DNA of 64,000 nucleotides. It comes from Caprella mutica (taxonomy: Eukaryota; Arthropoda; Malacostraca; Amphipoda; Caprellidae). Location: contig CANNZV010001179.1 in NCBI GenBank assembly GCA_947561585.1, positions 62,001 to 126,000 on the forward strand, written 5' to 3'. Of the stretch, positions 1-10,918 are shown piece after piece. Position 1 is the stretch's first letter. Each line of letters begins with the position of its first letter. The notes below the pieces were generated by a model. That model worked only from the letters and a program-made list of their open reading frames with translations. It was not told the DNA's origin and ran no database searches. The translations under genes and the position numbers were made by a program.

Positions 1-23
1 TTGGCTATTTGGTGTGATTAAAG

Positions 24-300
24 TTAGGAGAGATCGTTTGTACATAACATCTCTGATTTGCTGGCGATAACTGCTAAATAGAACTTGTAGACCAGTGTAA
101 TAAATATACTAGTAAACCAAAATATCACTGGAACGGTTAACCAATGTTTTCTTTCATTGGGCCAGTGCTGTTTCACAGCCGTTAGCTCAAAATCGTTTTC
201 ATTGCATTGGCCCAGAGTGTAATAACACTGGCGTGCCAATGCCTGATCATGCATTTCATTTGCCAACGTTTACCGACGTTGGCCCGATAGTGCAATGTTA
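24..300. repeat. Word-rich inverted-repeat element fragment
   Basis: The stretch repeats short GC-richer words in both orientations: CACTGG/CCAGTG, TGGCCCA/TGGGCCA, and ACGTTGGC twice near 267-283. This is unlike the AT-rich flanks and resembles the ends of non-autonomous DNA elements built from short repeated words. The minus strand is open for 80 codons here, but the peptide has no recognisable domain, so I read it as a repeat and not a gene. The window edge may cut the element. Confidence 0.4.
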
Positions 301-436
301 TCAGGGTAATAAATATAAATGATGGAGTTTATATATCAAATATAAATATAAGAGAGATAATATACTCATATAAATCTAATTTTCTGAACATATTACCTAT
401 TATTAAGATGAATAACTTTTAGATTGTGTCCAAATA

Positions 437-1810
437 GTGCATATGTTCTGCGCAAATTTGATGATTGGCACAGTCTCGAGAAAGCGCTGCGCGTTTTTTA
501 ACCTTCATCCCCCTTACGCCGAACGTGCTTTAATATATTTATTTTATTTATTATGTGATCGAATACAGGCAGGCCCCGCTTTTATAAAAGTGTTAATAAT
601 TACGAGACTTGTCTTGATGTTATTACCATTCGTAGACATAGAAAACGAAGACAATAAATATCAATAATATTATTCTGATGAGATTATTAGAAGCAACTGG
701 TTCAGAAATTCAACATGTCCCATTTTAGGGTAAGTTCCATGATATCACACGGCTCCATATATTTGAACACGTAAAAATCTAAATATAATAACCAATATTT
801 AACATATATTTCAATTGGTATTCATGGTACCAATTTGAATAGAAGTTAAATAATAATAATAATTATTATATATTCATTTCCGACGTACGTAGAACCAACC
901 AATATCTTGGAACTTAGAACCTAAGTAACATAAATATATAAATTATAATTATAAAAGTGTGCAGTATAACAAACTACATAACGGCCATTTATGTGGATAA
1001 TTTCAAAGAAATCGTCCTTTATTTCTTGTAAAAGTAATCTTAATACTCAGAGAAAAAAGTTTACTCATATCTAATGGGTCATTAATTTATGCTTTGAATC
1101 AATTTATTACGTGAGTTGGTTGGACTATATTCATGTTTTCACGTGTGTTAAAACAACTATGATGTGGTGTGTCATCAAACATTAGTTAATTCAATTCACT
1201 TTATAGATTGAATCAACTTACTATGACAGTCAAAAGTTACTTTTTTGAGAATTTTAAAGTATGTTGAAACAACTATGACAGAGTGTATTGTAGGAACTCA
1301 CAAAGACTGTTAATCCAATGTATCTGGTGTATAAATTAACTTACCATGCGAGTTGGCGCAACTTTTTTTAAGTATAGAAGTGAGTCAAAACGACTGTTTT
1401 GTTTTAACTAACGTCAATTTAACTACTTTTAAGTAGTACCTGCAACTCACCACGTAGGTAGGCACACAAATGAACCATTCATATGAGTCAACACAAATCA
1501 AATTTGATTTGATTCAACTAATCCTTTCTCTGTGTGTATATTTATATGTATAAATGAAGATTATTTTGAAAATCTAAACATTAATGGCCGTTATGTAGTT
1601 TGTTGTATCCGCTAGTTTGTTGTATTGCACACTTCTTAATTATTTAATGACCTGGCAGTGGTGTCGGGGGGAAGCACGCCCCACTTTCGATTTAATAATA
1701 AATAAAATTATTATGGTATTAATGCACACTCGGCACTAAGGGGTTTGAGGGGTTTAAGAACGCGCAGCTCATTCTCGAGATTGTGAAAATGGCATGGGAC
1801 ATATATTAGT
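437..1810. mobile_element. Putative inverted-repeat element with nested MITE
   Basis: The end at about 437-520 (ATATGTTCTGCGC, then CTCGAGAAAGCGCTGCGCG) recurs as an imperfect reverse complement at about 1745-1805 (GAACGCGCAGCTC, CTCGAGATTGTG). A third, partial copy lies at 3205-3270. The two inverted ends would bound a ~1.37-kb non-autonomous element that encloses the MITE at 957-1632. The arms are diverged and no target duplication was resolved, so the boundaries are approximate. The short open frame at 437-667 is not a convincing gene. Confidence 0.4.
957..1632. mobile_element. MITE with ~35-bp terminal inverted repeats
   Basis: The left end (957-990, including AACAAACTACATAACGGCCA) is the reverse complement of 1582-1632, apart from a short internal duplication on the right. 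The AT-rich interior carries recurring words of the type AAACAACTATGA at about 1150, 1265 and 1390. There is no coding capacity. Sequence like the outer right flank (about 1630-1685, AATGACCTGGCAG followed by a G run) recurs inverted at about 55950-56020, so the flank is itself repetitive. Confidence 0.6.
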
Positions 1811-1864
1811 TGCATAACACATAATAGAAATATGCCCCTTACAGTTGATTACGTTTTTAAAGAA

Positions 1865-2221
1865 ACTAACTAATTACCTTCGCAGAATGCGGGAAGGTTA
1901 TTTTAATGACGGCATTTATTTATTTGTATATTTATCATCTTGTTATTCGCATAACTGAAAAAGTATTCAACCAAATTGCCTGAAATTTGGTGAAACGATT
2001 CCATTCAATGTCCAGTGACCTGCTGGTAAAATTTAGGGAGTGATCCGGTCAAAGGTCAAGGTCATTTATAACTCAATAACTCAAAAAGTTTGGAACCATA
2101 TTGCATGAAACTTGGTAAGACGATTGGTCACTGTCCAGTCACCAGTTTGTTAGATGTGGTAGCAAACGGATAAGCGGCGGCGAAGGTATGCGCTTTACCG
2201 AGTGCACGTAATCTAGTTAGT
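1865..2221. mobile_element. Short TIR element (ACTAACTA...TAGTTAGT ends)
   Basis: The element starts ACTAACTAATTACCTTCG and ends CGTAATCTAGTTAGT, so the tips are imperfect inverted repeats. Inside, two similar halves occur: a segment with AACTGAAAAAGTATTCAACC at about 1955 and one with AACTCAAAAAGTTTGGAACC at about 2078. Each is followed by a TGAAA-TTGGT-A-ACGATT stretch, and CAAAGGTCAAGGTCA separates them. No transposase is encoded. The layout looks like a deletion derivative of a conserved repeat family; the family name is not assigned. Confidence 0.55.
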
Positions 2222-2620
2222 AAGTGCAGCTCCCCAGAAATTCTTTAAAATATACGCTATCAACCAAAAATATTCAGCGGTAAAATCAATGTACAGTCAT
2301 ACCCCACCCTTATTACAACTCACACATATGACATGTCAAATAAATCAGGTACATGTCTCGTATTTATATCTCCTGGTATAGAACTAATTTAGGAGTAACT
2401 TTTGACAATTTTTTGGTAGTTTTCAGTTTTCACAGTAACTATAACAATTATTATCATCATGCAGGAGGGAGAGATCAAAAATAATTTTATGGTAAGTAAT
2501 TTAAGTTTATTATTCACCATATAATGATTTTCCATCTATCCCACCTACACGATAACCCTTCACTTGTACTTCAGGAAAGAATTTTCTCTGCAAAGATTTT
2601 ATTAATTTGGTTTCTGATTG

Positions 2621-2932
2621 AAAACATAGTCTTTTTAAAACCAGTGTAACAGTCCATTATCGAATCAGACCTTTCATAGTCTGCAACTTAGTAGGTGTAG
2701 AAAGATTACCTTATAATGTTTTTAAGGTAAGGTAAGGCTAATGTTTCCAGATTTTCAAATTGCGTGCAAGTCCCTAAACTTGAAAGTCTGGAAATGTTAG
2801 CCTGCCTTTTCGGCAACTACTTACCTTTAAAACATAAGGTGATCTTTCTGCAACTATTAAGTTGCAAACTATTTGAAAGGTCTGATTCGATAATGGACTG
2901 TTACAGTTTTTGGTTTTAAAAGACTATGTTTT
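2621..2932. mobile_element. Near-perfect hairpin (foldback) MITE
   Basis: The left arm (2621 to about 2755) and right arm (about 2785-2932) are reverse complements through AAAACATAGTCTTTT, AACAGTCCATTATCGAATC, CCTTATAATGTTTT and GGCTAATGTTTCCAGA. Only a short loop near 2760-2785 separates them. RNA from either strand would fold into a long hairpin. There is no open reading frame. It is typical of a foldback MITE. Confidence 0.75.
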
Positions 2933-3199
2933 CCAGCGATAGGATGGAACCGTAAAATGTATAATTATCGTTCTTTTATATGGAATAATAATTATTTACT
3001 CTATATATAGTTATAAAATGAAAATATTCATACAATCTCAGTCATGTAAGTTATATCGATAAGAATTAATTTATTTTTTATATAATTGAAAATAATTCCA
3101 TTAAAATCAAGAAAACGATTGAAAAAATATACAGAAAATTCTAAAATATTTTTAATGCACTTTCTCATAACTAATCTTAATATTTCTAAAATACTATAG

Positions 3200-3310
3200 A
3201 AAGAATACATATGTTCCGTTCAAATTTTCCGAATTGCACTATCTCAAGAATGCGTTGCGCGTTTAAAGGACCTCGAAATTGTAGCACAATTTCGAGGCCC
3301 GTAAAGGTAT
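3200..3310. repeat. Partial copy of the 437-type terminus plus small hairpin
   Basis: ATATGTTCCGTTCAAATTTT...CTCAAGAATGCGTTGCGCG at 3208-3261 matches the terminus at 437-520. It is followed by a local hairpin in which CCTCGAAATTGT pairs with ACAATTTCGAGG (about 3271-3298). Probably the end of a truncated member of the same repeat family. Confidence 0.4.
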
Positions 3311-4104
3311 GAAGCAGGACTAACACTTATGGAAGAGATAATCAATTATTTATAAATTTAATTTGCTCATTTCATCAAAATATGAAAGTTAAAGCTGAGG
3401 GAAGGTCAGGAGTAACAAAGTTTTAATTCTCAGATTTTATTTTGGGTCCGACCGACACCTGTAATTTAAATTATACACAGCATAAGTACCTAATAGTTTT
3501 AAAGATATAACAAATAATGCACAATTTTATAAACATTTTAAACTCACCTCAGAGAGGTTATACAACACTAGTTTAGTTAAAATCTTTCAAATTTTAGGTT
3601 TAATATTTTATACGGTAGGGCAGTCATATTATATGCGAAATGATTATATGCGAAATGATCTAGAACAAAATAGAAAAGAAATAATTATCAAAAGCAAATA
3701 TTGTAAAAAAATTAAATAATTAAATTTAAGAGAAATAATAGCTAGTGTAATAGAACACGGTAATATGAATAAGAATCTAATACTTTCAATCACAGTTAAT
3801 TTATAAAAAAAGTAATTTGAGAAAAGTTAGTTTTTAAAAGAAATGATTTAGTTCAAAAATAAAGTAATGAAAACGGTACACAAAATTTAGCTACACTTTT
3901 AAATTCCACAATGTTTATAATAAGAGATGCACTACTAGCAAAGGCTATAACACTACTGATTAAGAATTTAATATTTCTGCAGGTAACCTTACACAGAAGT
4001 ACGGATAACAAATTTAGCGATGAAGAAAAAGAATAAATAAATATAAAATGGAAATATGAATAATGAATTATGAGAAATAAATTAATAAGAGTTTTATAAC
4101 CCTA
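3311..4104. other. AT-rich non-coding stretch
   Basis: I see no gene, RNA or clear repeat in this interval. If the Gypsy relic on the minus strand kept a 3' LTR, it would lie here, but no paired terminal repeat could be found. Confidence 0.4.
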
Positions 4105-4122
4105 CAATATAGCTCCCCATCA
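4105..4122 (-). promoter_or_regulatory. Candidate polypurine tract of the Gypsy relic
   Basis: On the minus strand, just 3' of the last pol codons, a short purine run reads GATGGGGAGC. In LTR retrotransposons a purine tract directly precedes the 3' LTR and primes plus-strand DNA synthesis. The following TGTAGGG could open an LTR. No second LTR copy was found to confirm it. Confidence 0.3.
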
Positions 4123-4156
4123 AATGGTGGAGCCATAATAAATATGCTCGTATCAT

Positions 4157-4845
4157 CTATTTATAATGATGGTAGTGGAGTCTATTCAAAAATTTGACTT
4201 TCCGTTCACTACGAGTTACGATTTCTTTCGTAGCTACGTCTTCTTCCGTAGTCTTGACATATGATGATCCACTGGACTGCTCAGCTTCTTCAGCGCGAAC
4301 TTCTGGTAAGTTCGTTTCAGTGCAGTCTTGTTTGGAAGTTGCTTCCATATGAACAGGCTTAATGCGGTCAATAGATATGGACTGTTCTTTTCCGTATGCG
4401 TTCAATACTATGAAGTACTTATTGAACTTCTTGACAACAAGGAATAGACCGGAGTATGGAGCCTCCAACGGTTTACGTACCCTGTCTACACGAACCCAAA
4501 CGTGTGTGCACGTCTCCAATTCGAGAGGTACGTAAGAGTTCGGTTTAGAATGTAGACTTCCTTTGGATAACTGGCTGAAATCTATCTTCGACATCTCGAT
4601 GGCGAGTTTCCGGACAGATTTGTGATTAAAGTAGCTGTCGCTTTCATCTGGACTAACTAGTGGTCTTGGAAGTAGTATTGCAGTCCCAGTTACAGCTGTA
4701 AATGACGAAAATCCCGATTCATTTGGGACCATTCTCATTCCCATTAGAACGATTTGCAGAGCTTGTAGCCATTCATGTTTGCGAGACATGATGGCAGTCT
4801 TAATAGTTCGATGTTGCCTTTCTATCATGCCGTTTGCTTGTGTGG
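4157..4845 (-). pseudogene. pol: Ty3/Gypsy integrase, C-terminal part (frameshifted)
   Basis: This frame completes the integrase begun in the neighbouring frame upstream. It opens with MIERQHRTIK, which holds the glutamate of the DDE catalytic triad, followed by the hydrophobic core strand and a basic C-terminal tail. The seam with the preceding frame is near 4830-4845, where the reading frame shifts inside the segment leading to that glutamate. The enzyme would join retrotransposon cDNA to host DNA, but the frameshift separates the third catalytic residue from the first two, so this copy is probably dead. A candidate polypurine tract follows at 4105-4122. Confidence 0.75.
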
Positions 4846-6054
4846 AAAGACGTAGTTCTTAGACGGTTGAATCCTATCAATTTAGATAATTCCTGGAACA
4901 ATTCACTCTCGAACTGTGTTCCACGATCAGTGACAACGTAGAGAGGAACTCCGAAACGAGAAACCCACATCGTGACAAAAGCAACAGGGACTGAGGCAGC
5001 AGTTATGTTTTCCATAGGTATTGCCTCAATCCACCTCGTTGCCCTGTCAATGCAAGTTAGTAAATAGCGGTAAGGAGATGTGAAGGTGTCTGAAGACGCT
5101 AATTTAACTGGCGGCAAAGGGCCGACTATATCCAAATGTATAGTCTCGAATCTTTCGGAAGGCAAGTTGAACTTCAGAACTTCACTTTTGGTATGGCGTT
5201 GTACTTTGCTTTGTTGACAAGATTGGCATTCTCTTGTCCAAACTCTCAAGTCTTTGTCCATATTTGGCCAGAAGTATCTTTCACGAACTATTCTTGAAAT
5301 TGCCTTAACACCTGGATGCGATATGGAGTGAAAATTATTAAAACATGGTTCACGACACACAATGGGAACATAAGGTCTAGGATAATTTGTCGACATATCG
5401 CACATGATAGAATTTTTACCATCGTAAGAAAAAGATTTGAGACATTCACTATATTTAGAAATTTCGCTATCATTTATTTGTTCGTTAGAAATGGCAGGAA
5501 GGTCAAATAAATCTATTATAACAGCATTAGTAGGACGCGAAAGACAATCCGCTACAATATTATGTTTGCCTTTTATATAGTTAATGTCAGCTATATATTC
5601 AGTAATCAAAGATAGGTAACGCTGCTGTTTATCAGATTTCATCATGGTAGTTTTATGAAAGGCACACGCTAATGGTTTGTGATCTGTAAACAGGGTAACA
5701 ACTCTTCCTTCTATCTGAAATTTAAAATAGAGTACTGCTAAATAAGCAGCCAATAGTTCACGATCGAAGGTAGAGGTTTTCTTCTGAGCATCAGATAGTT
5801 TCTTTGAAAAGAAACCGATTGGTATAGCTTCTCCATTAACCATTTGATGTACTTCTGCACCAACAGCGTAATTCGAACTATCAGTTACTAACTGGTAGTT
5901 AGTGACGTTCGAAACAGGATGAGGTAGCGCGCTAATTTCACCTAAAATCTTTTTCACTTTAGTGAAAGCTTCCACTTCGCTTTCACTCATTTTTAGAACT
6001 TTGGAATTAGGATTTTCTTCAATTAGTTCAGTTAATGGTTGCGATGGTTCCCCC
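4800..6054 (-). pseudogene. pol: Ty3/Gypsy RNase H-integrase relic
   Basis: The open frame has an obvious start at 5990, but it reads without a stop back to 6054, so the real protein came from further upstream. RNase H is first (LVTDSSNYAVGA, then RELLAAYLA, LFTDHKPLA and HNIVADCLSR), as in Ty3/Gypsy pol. Then comes the integrase zinc finger (HPGVKAISR with CQSCQQSK) and the catalytic core with ETIHLDIVGPLP and VVTDRGTQFE, carrying the first two catalytic aspartates. RT, protease and gag are absent. The gene stops abruptly at a putative LTR at 6055, as if truncated or split by that insertion. The next frame downstream supplies the catalytic glutamate. Confidence 0.8.
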
Positions 6055-6501
6055 TGTGGGTTATCTCATCAACTGTGAAACCTTATAACGGTCCACGATA
6101 TGGGTTACGTGTGATTAGAATCTTACTCTGTTTCTTTCTTTCAGATTCCTTTTTCTCAATATATCTCTTTCTACTAAATACTCATGGTCCCATGCCCTAG
6201 AACCACCTTGCCAATATGGTTCCGACCTCAGGCCTCTGGTCCACGCTTAACTGTATTTAGGATAATAACTAGTATGAATAAAACTTTAAAGAGAATATAT
6301 TCGATTATCAAGCAAATGTAAATGCACTGTTTAACTTCACTAAAACACTCACAAGTAATGGTCTCACTAACTAAGACTTGAGATAAGATGTGTATCTCAT
6401 GCGAGCCAATTGGTAACTAACTTTGAATGTTACTTACACACAATCATATAGGTTCGTGATAGCAGTTATGCATACACAATTGATGTGTTTGCATTACCAC
6501 A
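6055..6501 (-). mobile_element. Putative LTR (447 bp) inserted in or abutting Gypsy pol
   Basis: On the minus strand the segment begins TGTGGTAATGC and ends AACCCACA, giving TG...CA termini. It is directly preceded by the purine-rich tract GGAAGGGGGGAGCGA (6502-6516 on the opposite strand), a good polypurine tract. It therefore looks like the 3' LTR of a minus-strand LTR element whose internal region lies, or lay, above 6516. On its other side the Gypsy pol sequence resumes at once. No second LTR copy is in the window, and I could not define a target duplication. Confidence 0.5.
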
Positions 6502-6516
6502 TCGCTCCCCCCTTCC

Positions 6517-7465
6517 GAAAATTTCAAAGTTACAATTCACATTTTTCCAAAACTGCCAGCTGGTCTGTCTACCCATTGTTACTCTATATTTAACAATGTT
6601 CAGACGTGCACTCTGTTAGTGGAAACATGTGTTTTGGATCTCTTGAAATTTCTCGAACCGGCTATAAATATATTATTAGCAAATTGAAAAACACGAGCTT
6701 AATTCATTCTAGAAATATTTCAGACTAAAGTGCATTAATCAAATTTTCTTAAAATTTTTATCTAACCTATACAATCTTAATTTTGCTTTAACAATATTTT
6801 TATTTATTCCTAAATATTCTAGATTATTCCTACCTACTATGTCTCATTTCAAAAATGAATAATTTTTTCATTTTATAAATGTAAAAACTTGCCTAATCTA
6901 TTTTAGATCTCACCTCGCCCCTCCTAATATTCAGAATATTATTCTAAATATTATCAGAGTCCTTGATCACTCCAATACATTACACAAATTTGTTACTTCA
7001 TTTACATTTAAAAAAAAATTTATAATCCAAAAAAACATTTTTCATTATAAAAATATATTTTATTTAACTTAGTTTTGTTTTATTTTAACAAAATTCCTAC
7101 TTTATTGATGAAAATAATTATTCATTATAATTTATCATATGTTATGATATCGTATTTTATGACTTTTTAATCAATTTATATTATTTTTTATGAATTTTGA
7201 TCATCTTTATCGAATTTTGAGACAGTCTTAATCCTTAAAAATAAACATTAAAATTAACACAGAGAAAAAAAATTAAAATTAAAATTAAATTAAATTGAAA
7301 ACGATTATTGTTAATTTTCACTTAAAATTACCCAAACTCAAAATTAAAAACTTAAAATAATGGTCTAATTTAATTTGACTTTTATTTTTTCTTTAAAAAA
7401 AAATTTCTTAAATGCTGCTCGACCTTTTAATGTTAATTTTGCTTTTTGTTTTTTGTTTTTTATGA
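6517..7465. other. AT-rich non-coding stretch
   Basis: Low-complexity A/T sequence without a credible gene. It would contain the end of the BEL element's 3' region and any remains of the LTR element at 6055. No terminal repeat matching either could be identified. Confidence 0.4.
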
Positions 7466-7469
7466 GGCA

Positions 7470-7889
7470 TTATAATAAAATTTGTTGCCTGAATGTTGAC
7501 GATTGATTGAATTGTTGATTGACAAGTTCTCCACGGTTTGGTACCGCCAGCTCAGCACCACCAGTATGACCAAAAAGAACCGATCTCCCAGAATCTATTT
7601 TAATAAAGGAATTTGGGGTTGTAACACTAAGATCTTTGGAATCAAGGTAAGTTAGAGGCCTCGAATTAATAGAGTTGGTGATGTCTGACAACAATGTTAA
7701 TAAACAGAAATATTCATAATGTTTACGGCCTAATGTTTTATACAGACAAGATCTAATTATTCTTATCATTCGTTCCCAGGCGCTACCAATCCAGGCAGAA
7801 TACAAAGGAATACGAATGTGTTTAATAGAATTCTTAGCTAGATAGGATGAGAAATCGTCATCAATAAGACTCTCAGAAATTATTCCCAT
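7470..7889 (-). pseudogene. pol: BEL/Pao integrase core, C-terminal part
   Basis: The frame holds the end of a BEL/Pao-type integrase. The block with SAWIGSAWERMIR contains the catalytic glutamate, and the conserved NSRPLTYL motif follows. It continues the integrase from 7918-8145, in another frame. The family's usual C-terminal domain after the core is missing: the sequence runs out at 7470 into A/T-rich DNA, so the element is truncated at its 3' end or has decayed. No LTR was found beyond it. Confidence 0.7.
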
Positions 7890-7917
7890 AGCTTATAGAA
7901 AGGTAGTGGCATTATCA

Positions 7918-8145
7918 CTATAGATAGAATTGGGTAATGGGTATACCATATAAATTACAGAAGCGCGTGAAAGCAAAGAGAAAATCTTTACAAGTCATAG
8001 TATGTAATAATTCTATATGAATAGCTCTTATATTCAAACAAGTAAAAACCAACAAATACATTTTCTCAAGTTTATCACCAAACTTCACAAACACATGTCC
8101 TGTGAAGTCAATACCAGTGTGATTGAAAGGCCTGATGAAATTCAT
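7918..8145 (-). pseudogene. pol: BEL/Pao integrase core, N-terminal part
   Basis: FNHTGIDFTGHVFVKFG carries the first catalytic aspartate of the integrase core, followed by TCLNIRAIHIELL, a typical BEL/Pao strand. The frame is separated from the following part (7470-7889) and the preceding zinc-binding part (8142-8579) by frameshifts. Its 5' end overlaps the preceding frame by a few bases. The second catalytic aspartate would fall near the break. Confidence 0.7.
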
Positions 8146-8579
8146 TTTATCTCTATAAAAATCAGTTTGCTTCGGGTAATTGTATGCAAACTTGTTAATC
8201 TTATTACAAAGGATACATTTAAAAGTATAGATTTAACTACTGTACGAATCTGAGGGATCCGATATCCGTAACTACGAACAGAGTTAATAGTTGAAGGCAC
8301 GCCTAAATGTTTACAATTTAAATGAGCTTCAGTAATTACCAATTCGGTCAATTGGTCATATTTAGGCAATAAAACAGGATTGCGACGGCTGTAAGACATT
8401 TCGATACATCTGTCGAAACGGCCTCTAGCTCTAATTATGTTATCAGCATCAAGAAATAAATTTAAGTTAGACACCCTACTTGGAATTTGTTTATCATTAC
8501 GTAATTTAAGAAATTTTAATTCATCTTGAAAATGTTTCGCCTGTGCATATCTAATCCAGTATTTTTTAGATTTATCCAC
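8142..8579 (-). pseudogene. pol: BEL/Pao integrase zinc-binding region
   Basis: The first half matches the linker between RNase H and integrase (WIRYAQAKHF..., ARGRFDRC, NPVLLPKYDQLTELVI). Then comes the histidine pair of the integrase zinc finger in EAHLNCKHLGVPSTINSVR. The cysteine pair is lost from this frame by a shift near 8195. The order on the minus strand (RNase H, this linker, core) is the normal BEL/Pao order. Confidence 0.7.
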
Positions 8580-8600
8580 GCAATCGAGATAATCACAAGA

Positions 8601-9836
8601 TTATTTGCGCAATTTAGAAATAAAGGCAAAAACTAATGCAGTTACCCTTAAATGTTTGTTGATGTCCGAATACCTTTTTTCTGGAAACAAGGGACTTTCA
8701 GTAGAAGACACTGTAGTTCTTGTCAGTACCTTGGTATCCTGGGACAAGCAGCCTAGAGAGTGATCAGGCCAAATAACATCAGTTTTACAAAGGAAGTCGG
8801 GACCAGTCTTCCAGGTTTCAAGTTTTGAGTGAAATTCCCTATATGTCACTCCTCTTATAAGTAGATCTGCAGGATTATCTGAAGTAGATGTATACTTAAA
8901 TTTGCAATCAATGGTAAATTTGTCCAAGTATTCTACTCGGTACATGGAAATATCTTTAACCCTATTTTTAGCGAAGGCATTTTTAGATTTTACATTCCGA
9001 GTTAAAATCCAAGAAAGCACAACTTGTGCATCTAGGCAAAGGGTTACATTTTTAATTTTCCCTTGCAAAGGTTTAATAATTGTAGGCAAACATTTTAATG
9101 CAAGATAAACAGAAAGTAACTCCAATGTAGGTATAGATTTACTTTTAGTAGGAGCATTTTTAGTTTTACCGAACAACAATCTAGATTTTATTACACCATC
9201 TATTTCACCCCTACAATAGCAAAAAAATCCGTACATAGACTTAGAGGCATCACAAAATATGAACAACTCACAGTTATCATCATACACTTGCCTATCAAAT
9301 TCAATAGAGTGCAATTGTACAAGATCTTTCTGTATTGCTTTCCAACGTTTGCTATATACTTCATTCACCGGTTCATCCCACTCTAGTTTGTCTCTCCACA
9401 AATCCTGTAGTAAAATCTTACCTATCACAAGGATAGGCAGATATAAACCAAGAGGATCAAACACTTGTGATATACCAGAAAGTATAGAACGTTTTGTAAC
9501 TACAGGATTATTATCACATTCAACTATAGGTAAAGACAAAGTATCTGACTTCAAATTAAACCTATATCCTAAAACTTTCTCATAATCAGACGAATGAGTG
9601 GCAAAGTGCTCATTAATATCAAACAATTTATTTAATTGATCACAGTCAGATTCCCAAGACCTTAGTAGAAAACCACAGTCTTTCATTCTGTCAAAAGTTT
9701 TATTGTAAAACTCAGTTAATTTATCTAAGTCATTACCAGTATAAAACAAAATATCTACGTACAAGTTAGCATTCAAAATTTGATAGCATTCATCAAACTC
9801 GTATTTAGAAATGTGATGTTTAATCACATGATTCAA
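8601..9836 (-). pseudogene. pol: BEL/Pao reverse transcriptase C-terminus and RNase H
   Basis: The 411-codon frame begins in the RT palm and runs through thumb and RNase H. The expected YVDD catalytic motif reads NLYVDILFYTGND: one of the two adjacent aspartates is missing, which should abolish polymerase activity. Conserved BEL/Pao blocks follow: KRSILSGISQVFDPLG, LQDLWRDKLEWD, then RNase H with FCDASKSMYGFF, IPTLELLSVYLAL, LDAQVVLSWI and NPADLLIRG. The N-terminal RT lies upstream at 9941-10210, beyond a frameshifted gap. It has the best-conserved RNase H of the window's LTR elements, but with the altered catalytic site it is a dead copy. Confidence 0.85.
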
Positions 9837-9940
9837 AATAAATGGCGAACTAGCATAACCAAATACAATAGTTTGTAACGATATGCTACAAGTTCACCGT
9901 TTTCTCTCTGTCACAAAATACAGAATTTGTTTTTATCGTA

Positions 9941-10211
9941 CTAGTCTTTGAGCTTTATCATCAAGAAAGCTTGCTTGATGTCTGAAATAACCAAGTATTT
10001 GTTATTTCTAATTTTGATCAGGAGTTCCAATAAATTGGAAAGCAAATCTACACCTGGGTAAGCAGATTCATTGAGGGATGGAGAGTTCTTAATTTTTAAA
10101 CTGCAATTAAGTACGATACGTAATTTAGTGGTTACATTATCTTCAGATTTCAATACCGGTCTATGTGGAATCCACACTTTACTCTAAGTCAGTTAGAGGA
10201 ATCTGTTCTAT
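9941..10211 (-). pseudogene. pol: BEL/Pao reverse transcriptase, N-terminal part
   Basis: IPHRPVLK, then TTKLRIVLNCSLK and ISDIKQAFLMIKL are the fingers and first palm motif of a BEL/Pao RT; DIKQAF contains the first catalytic aspartate. In another frame just upstream (about 10180-10211) the segment IIEQIPLTDLE is readable, which normally joins the protease-RT linker to RT. The gene is cut immediately upstream by the inverted-repeat elements at 10216-15589, and its upstream half resumes at 15594. Confidence 0.8.
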
Positions 10212-10215
10212 AATT

Positions 10216-10512
10216 GAACAGTTACCCAAGGCTTACCTGTAAGGTGAAGGGTGACTTCAATTACTTCGGAAGCCAATCTTGTTCATTTTTCTGGAGTGTT
10301 CCAGAGGTGCCAACTTATGAGATGTCCACCTGCATCGGCCGTTAACTTAAGCATTCAGTATTCAAAGATCGAATCTTTTGTTGTGTATTTCTGGAGTGTT
10401 CGGGCGGGAGCGCTCCGGGCGGGAAAGAACACTCCAGAAAAATGAACAAGAATGGCTTCCGAAGTAATTGAAGTCACCCTTCATCTTACAGGTAAGCCTT
10501 GGGTAACTGTTC
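10216..10512. mobile_element. Element C: 297-bp foldback MITE flanked by AATT
   Basis: The left arm from GAACAGTTACCCAAGG is the reverse complement of the right arm ending CCTTGGGTAACTGTTC, over roughly 85 bp. AATT flanks both sides (10212-10215 and 10513-10516). The core between arms includes CTGGAGTGTTCCAGAGG and GATGTCCACCTGCATCGG, also present at the right end of element B, so C is a short relative of B or a composite with its tip. It sits directly beside B inside the BEL pol gene. Confidence 0.7.
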
Positions 10513-10599
10513 AATTACTTATCGCCATTCTTGTTCATTCTGGAGTGTTCCAGAGGTGCCAACTTATGAGATTTTAAAGAACGCAGCAAAAGATGAGAC

Positions 10600-10918
10600 C
10601 AACCAATTTTCAAGTATGAATTTAAGATAAGAGGATCAGAAAATTGTAACGTTGGCCCAGCCTGCGACCTTGAATATCGTCAATGGTAATATTATGGTTC
10701 AAGAAAGAACAGGCAGCTGCTGCACAAATGCAGAGATTAAAATTAGCAATGTCTATTCCTGCCTCTTCCATAATTGCTTCAATCCGTCTACCTATTTTTG
10801 AAATAGATATGAACTGCTTGTATGATTTTCGGAAATTTACTGAGTTGATTAGACTCTCCACGAAATCTAATCCATGTACTCTTTGAAGGTTAAATATAGA
10901 CAGAATTTGAATTGACAT
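10600..10918 (-). pseudogene. Tyrosine recombinase relic (DIRS/Crypton-like C-terminus)
   Basis: On the minus strand, RIEAIMEEAGIDIANF is followed by a degraded H-x-x-R box region (CAAAACSFLNHNITIDDI). After a one-base frame change comes FKVAGWANVTIF, the G-W motif that follows the box in retrotransposon-type tyrosine recombinases. The order and spacing match the C-terminal catalytic half of DIRS/Ngaro/Crypton recombinases, and the intact recombinase at 35084-36046 shows the same block order. The catalytic H-x-x-R is mutated and the N-terminal half is gone. It may belong to element B, since it lies beside its terminal repeat, or to an older insertion within it. Confidence 0.55.

Noticed and set aside
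437..667. 76-codon plus-strand frame
   Set aside because: Overlaps a repeat terminus found twice more in the window; no domain.
3028..3210. 60-codon minus-strand frame
   Set aside because: AT-rich, composed of Ile/Asn/Phe/Lys codons; no supporting signal.
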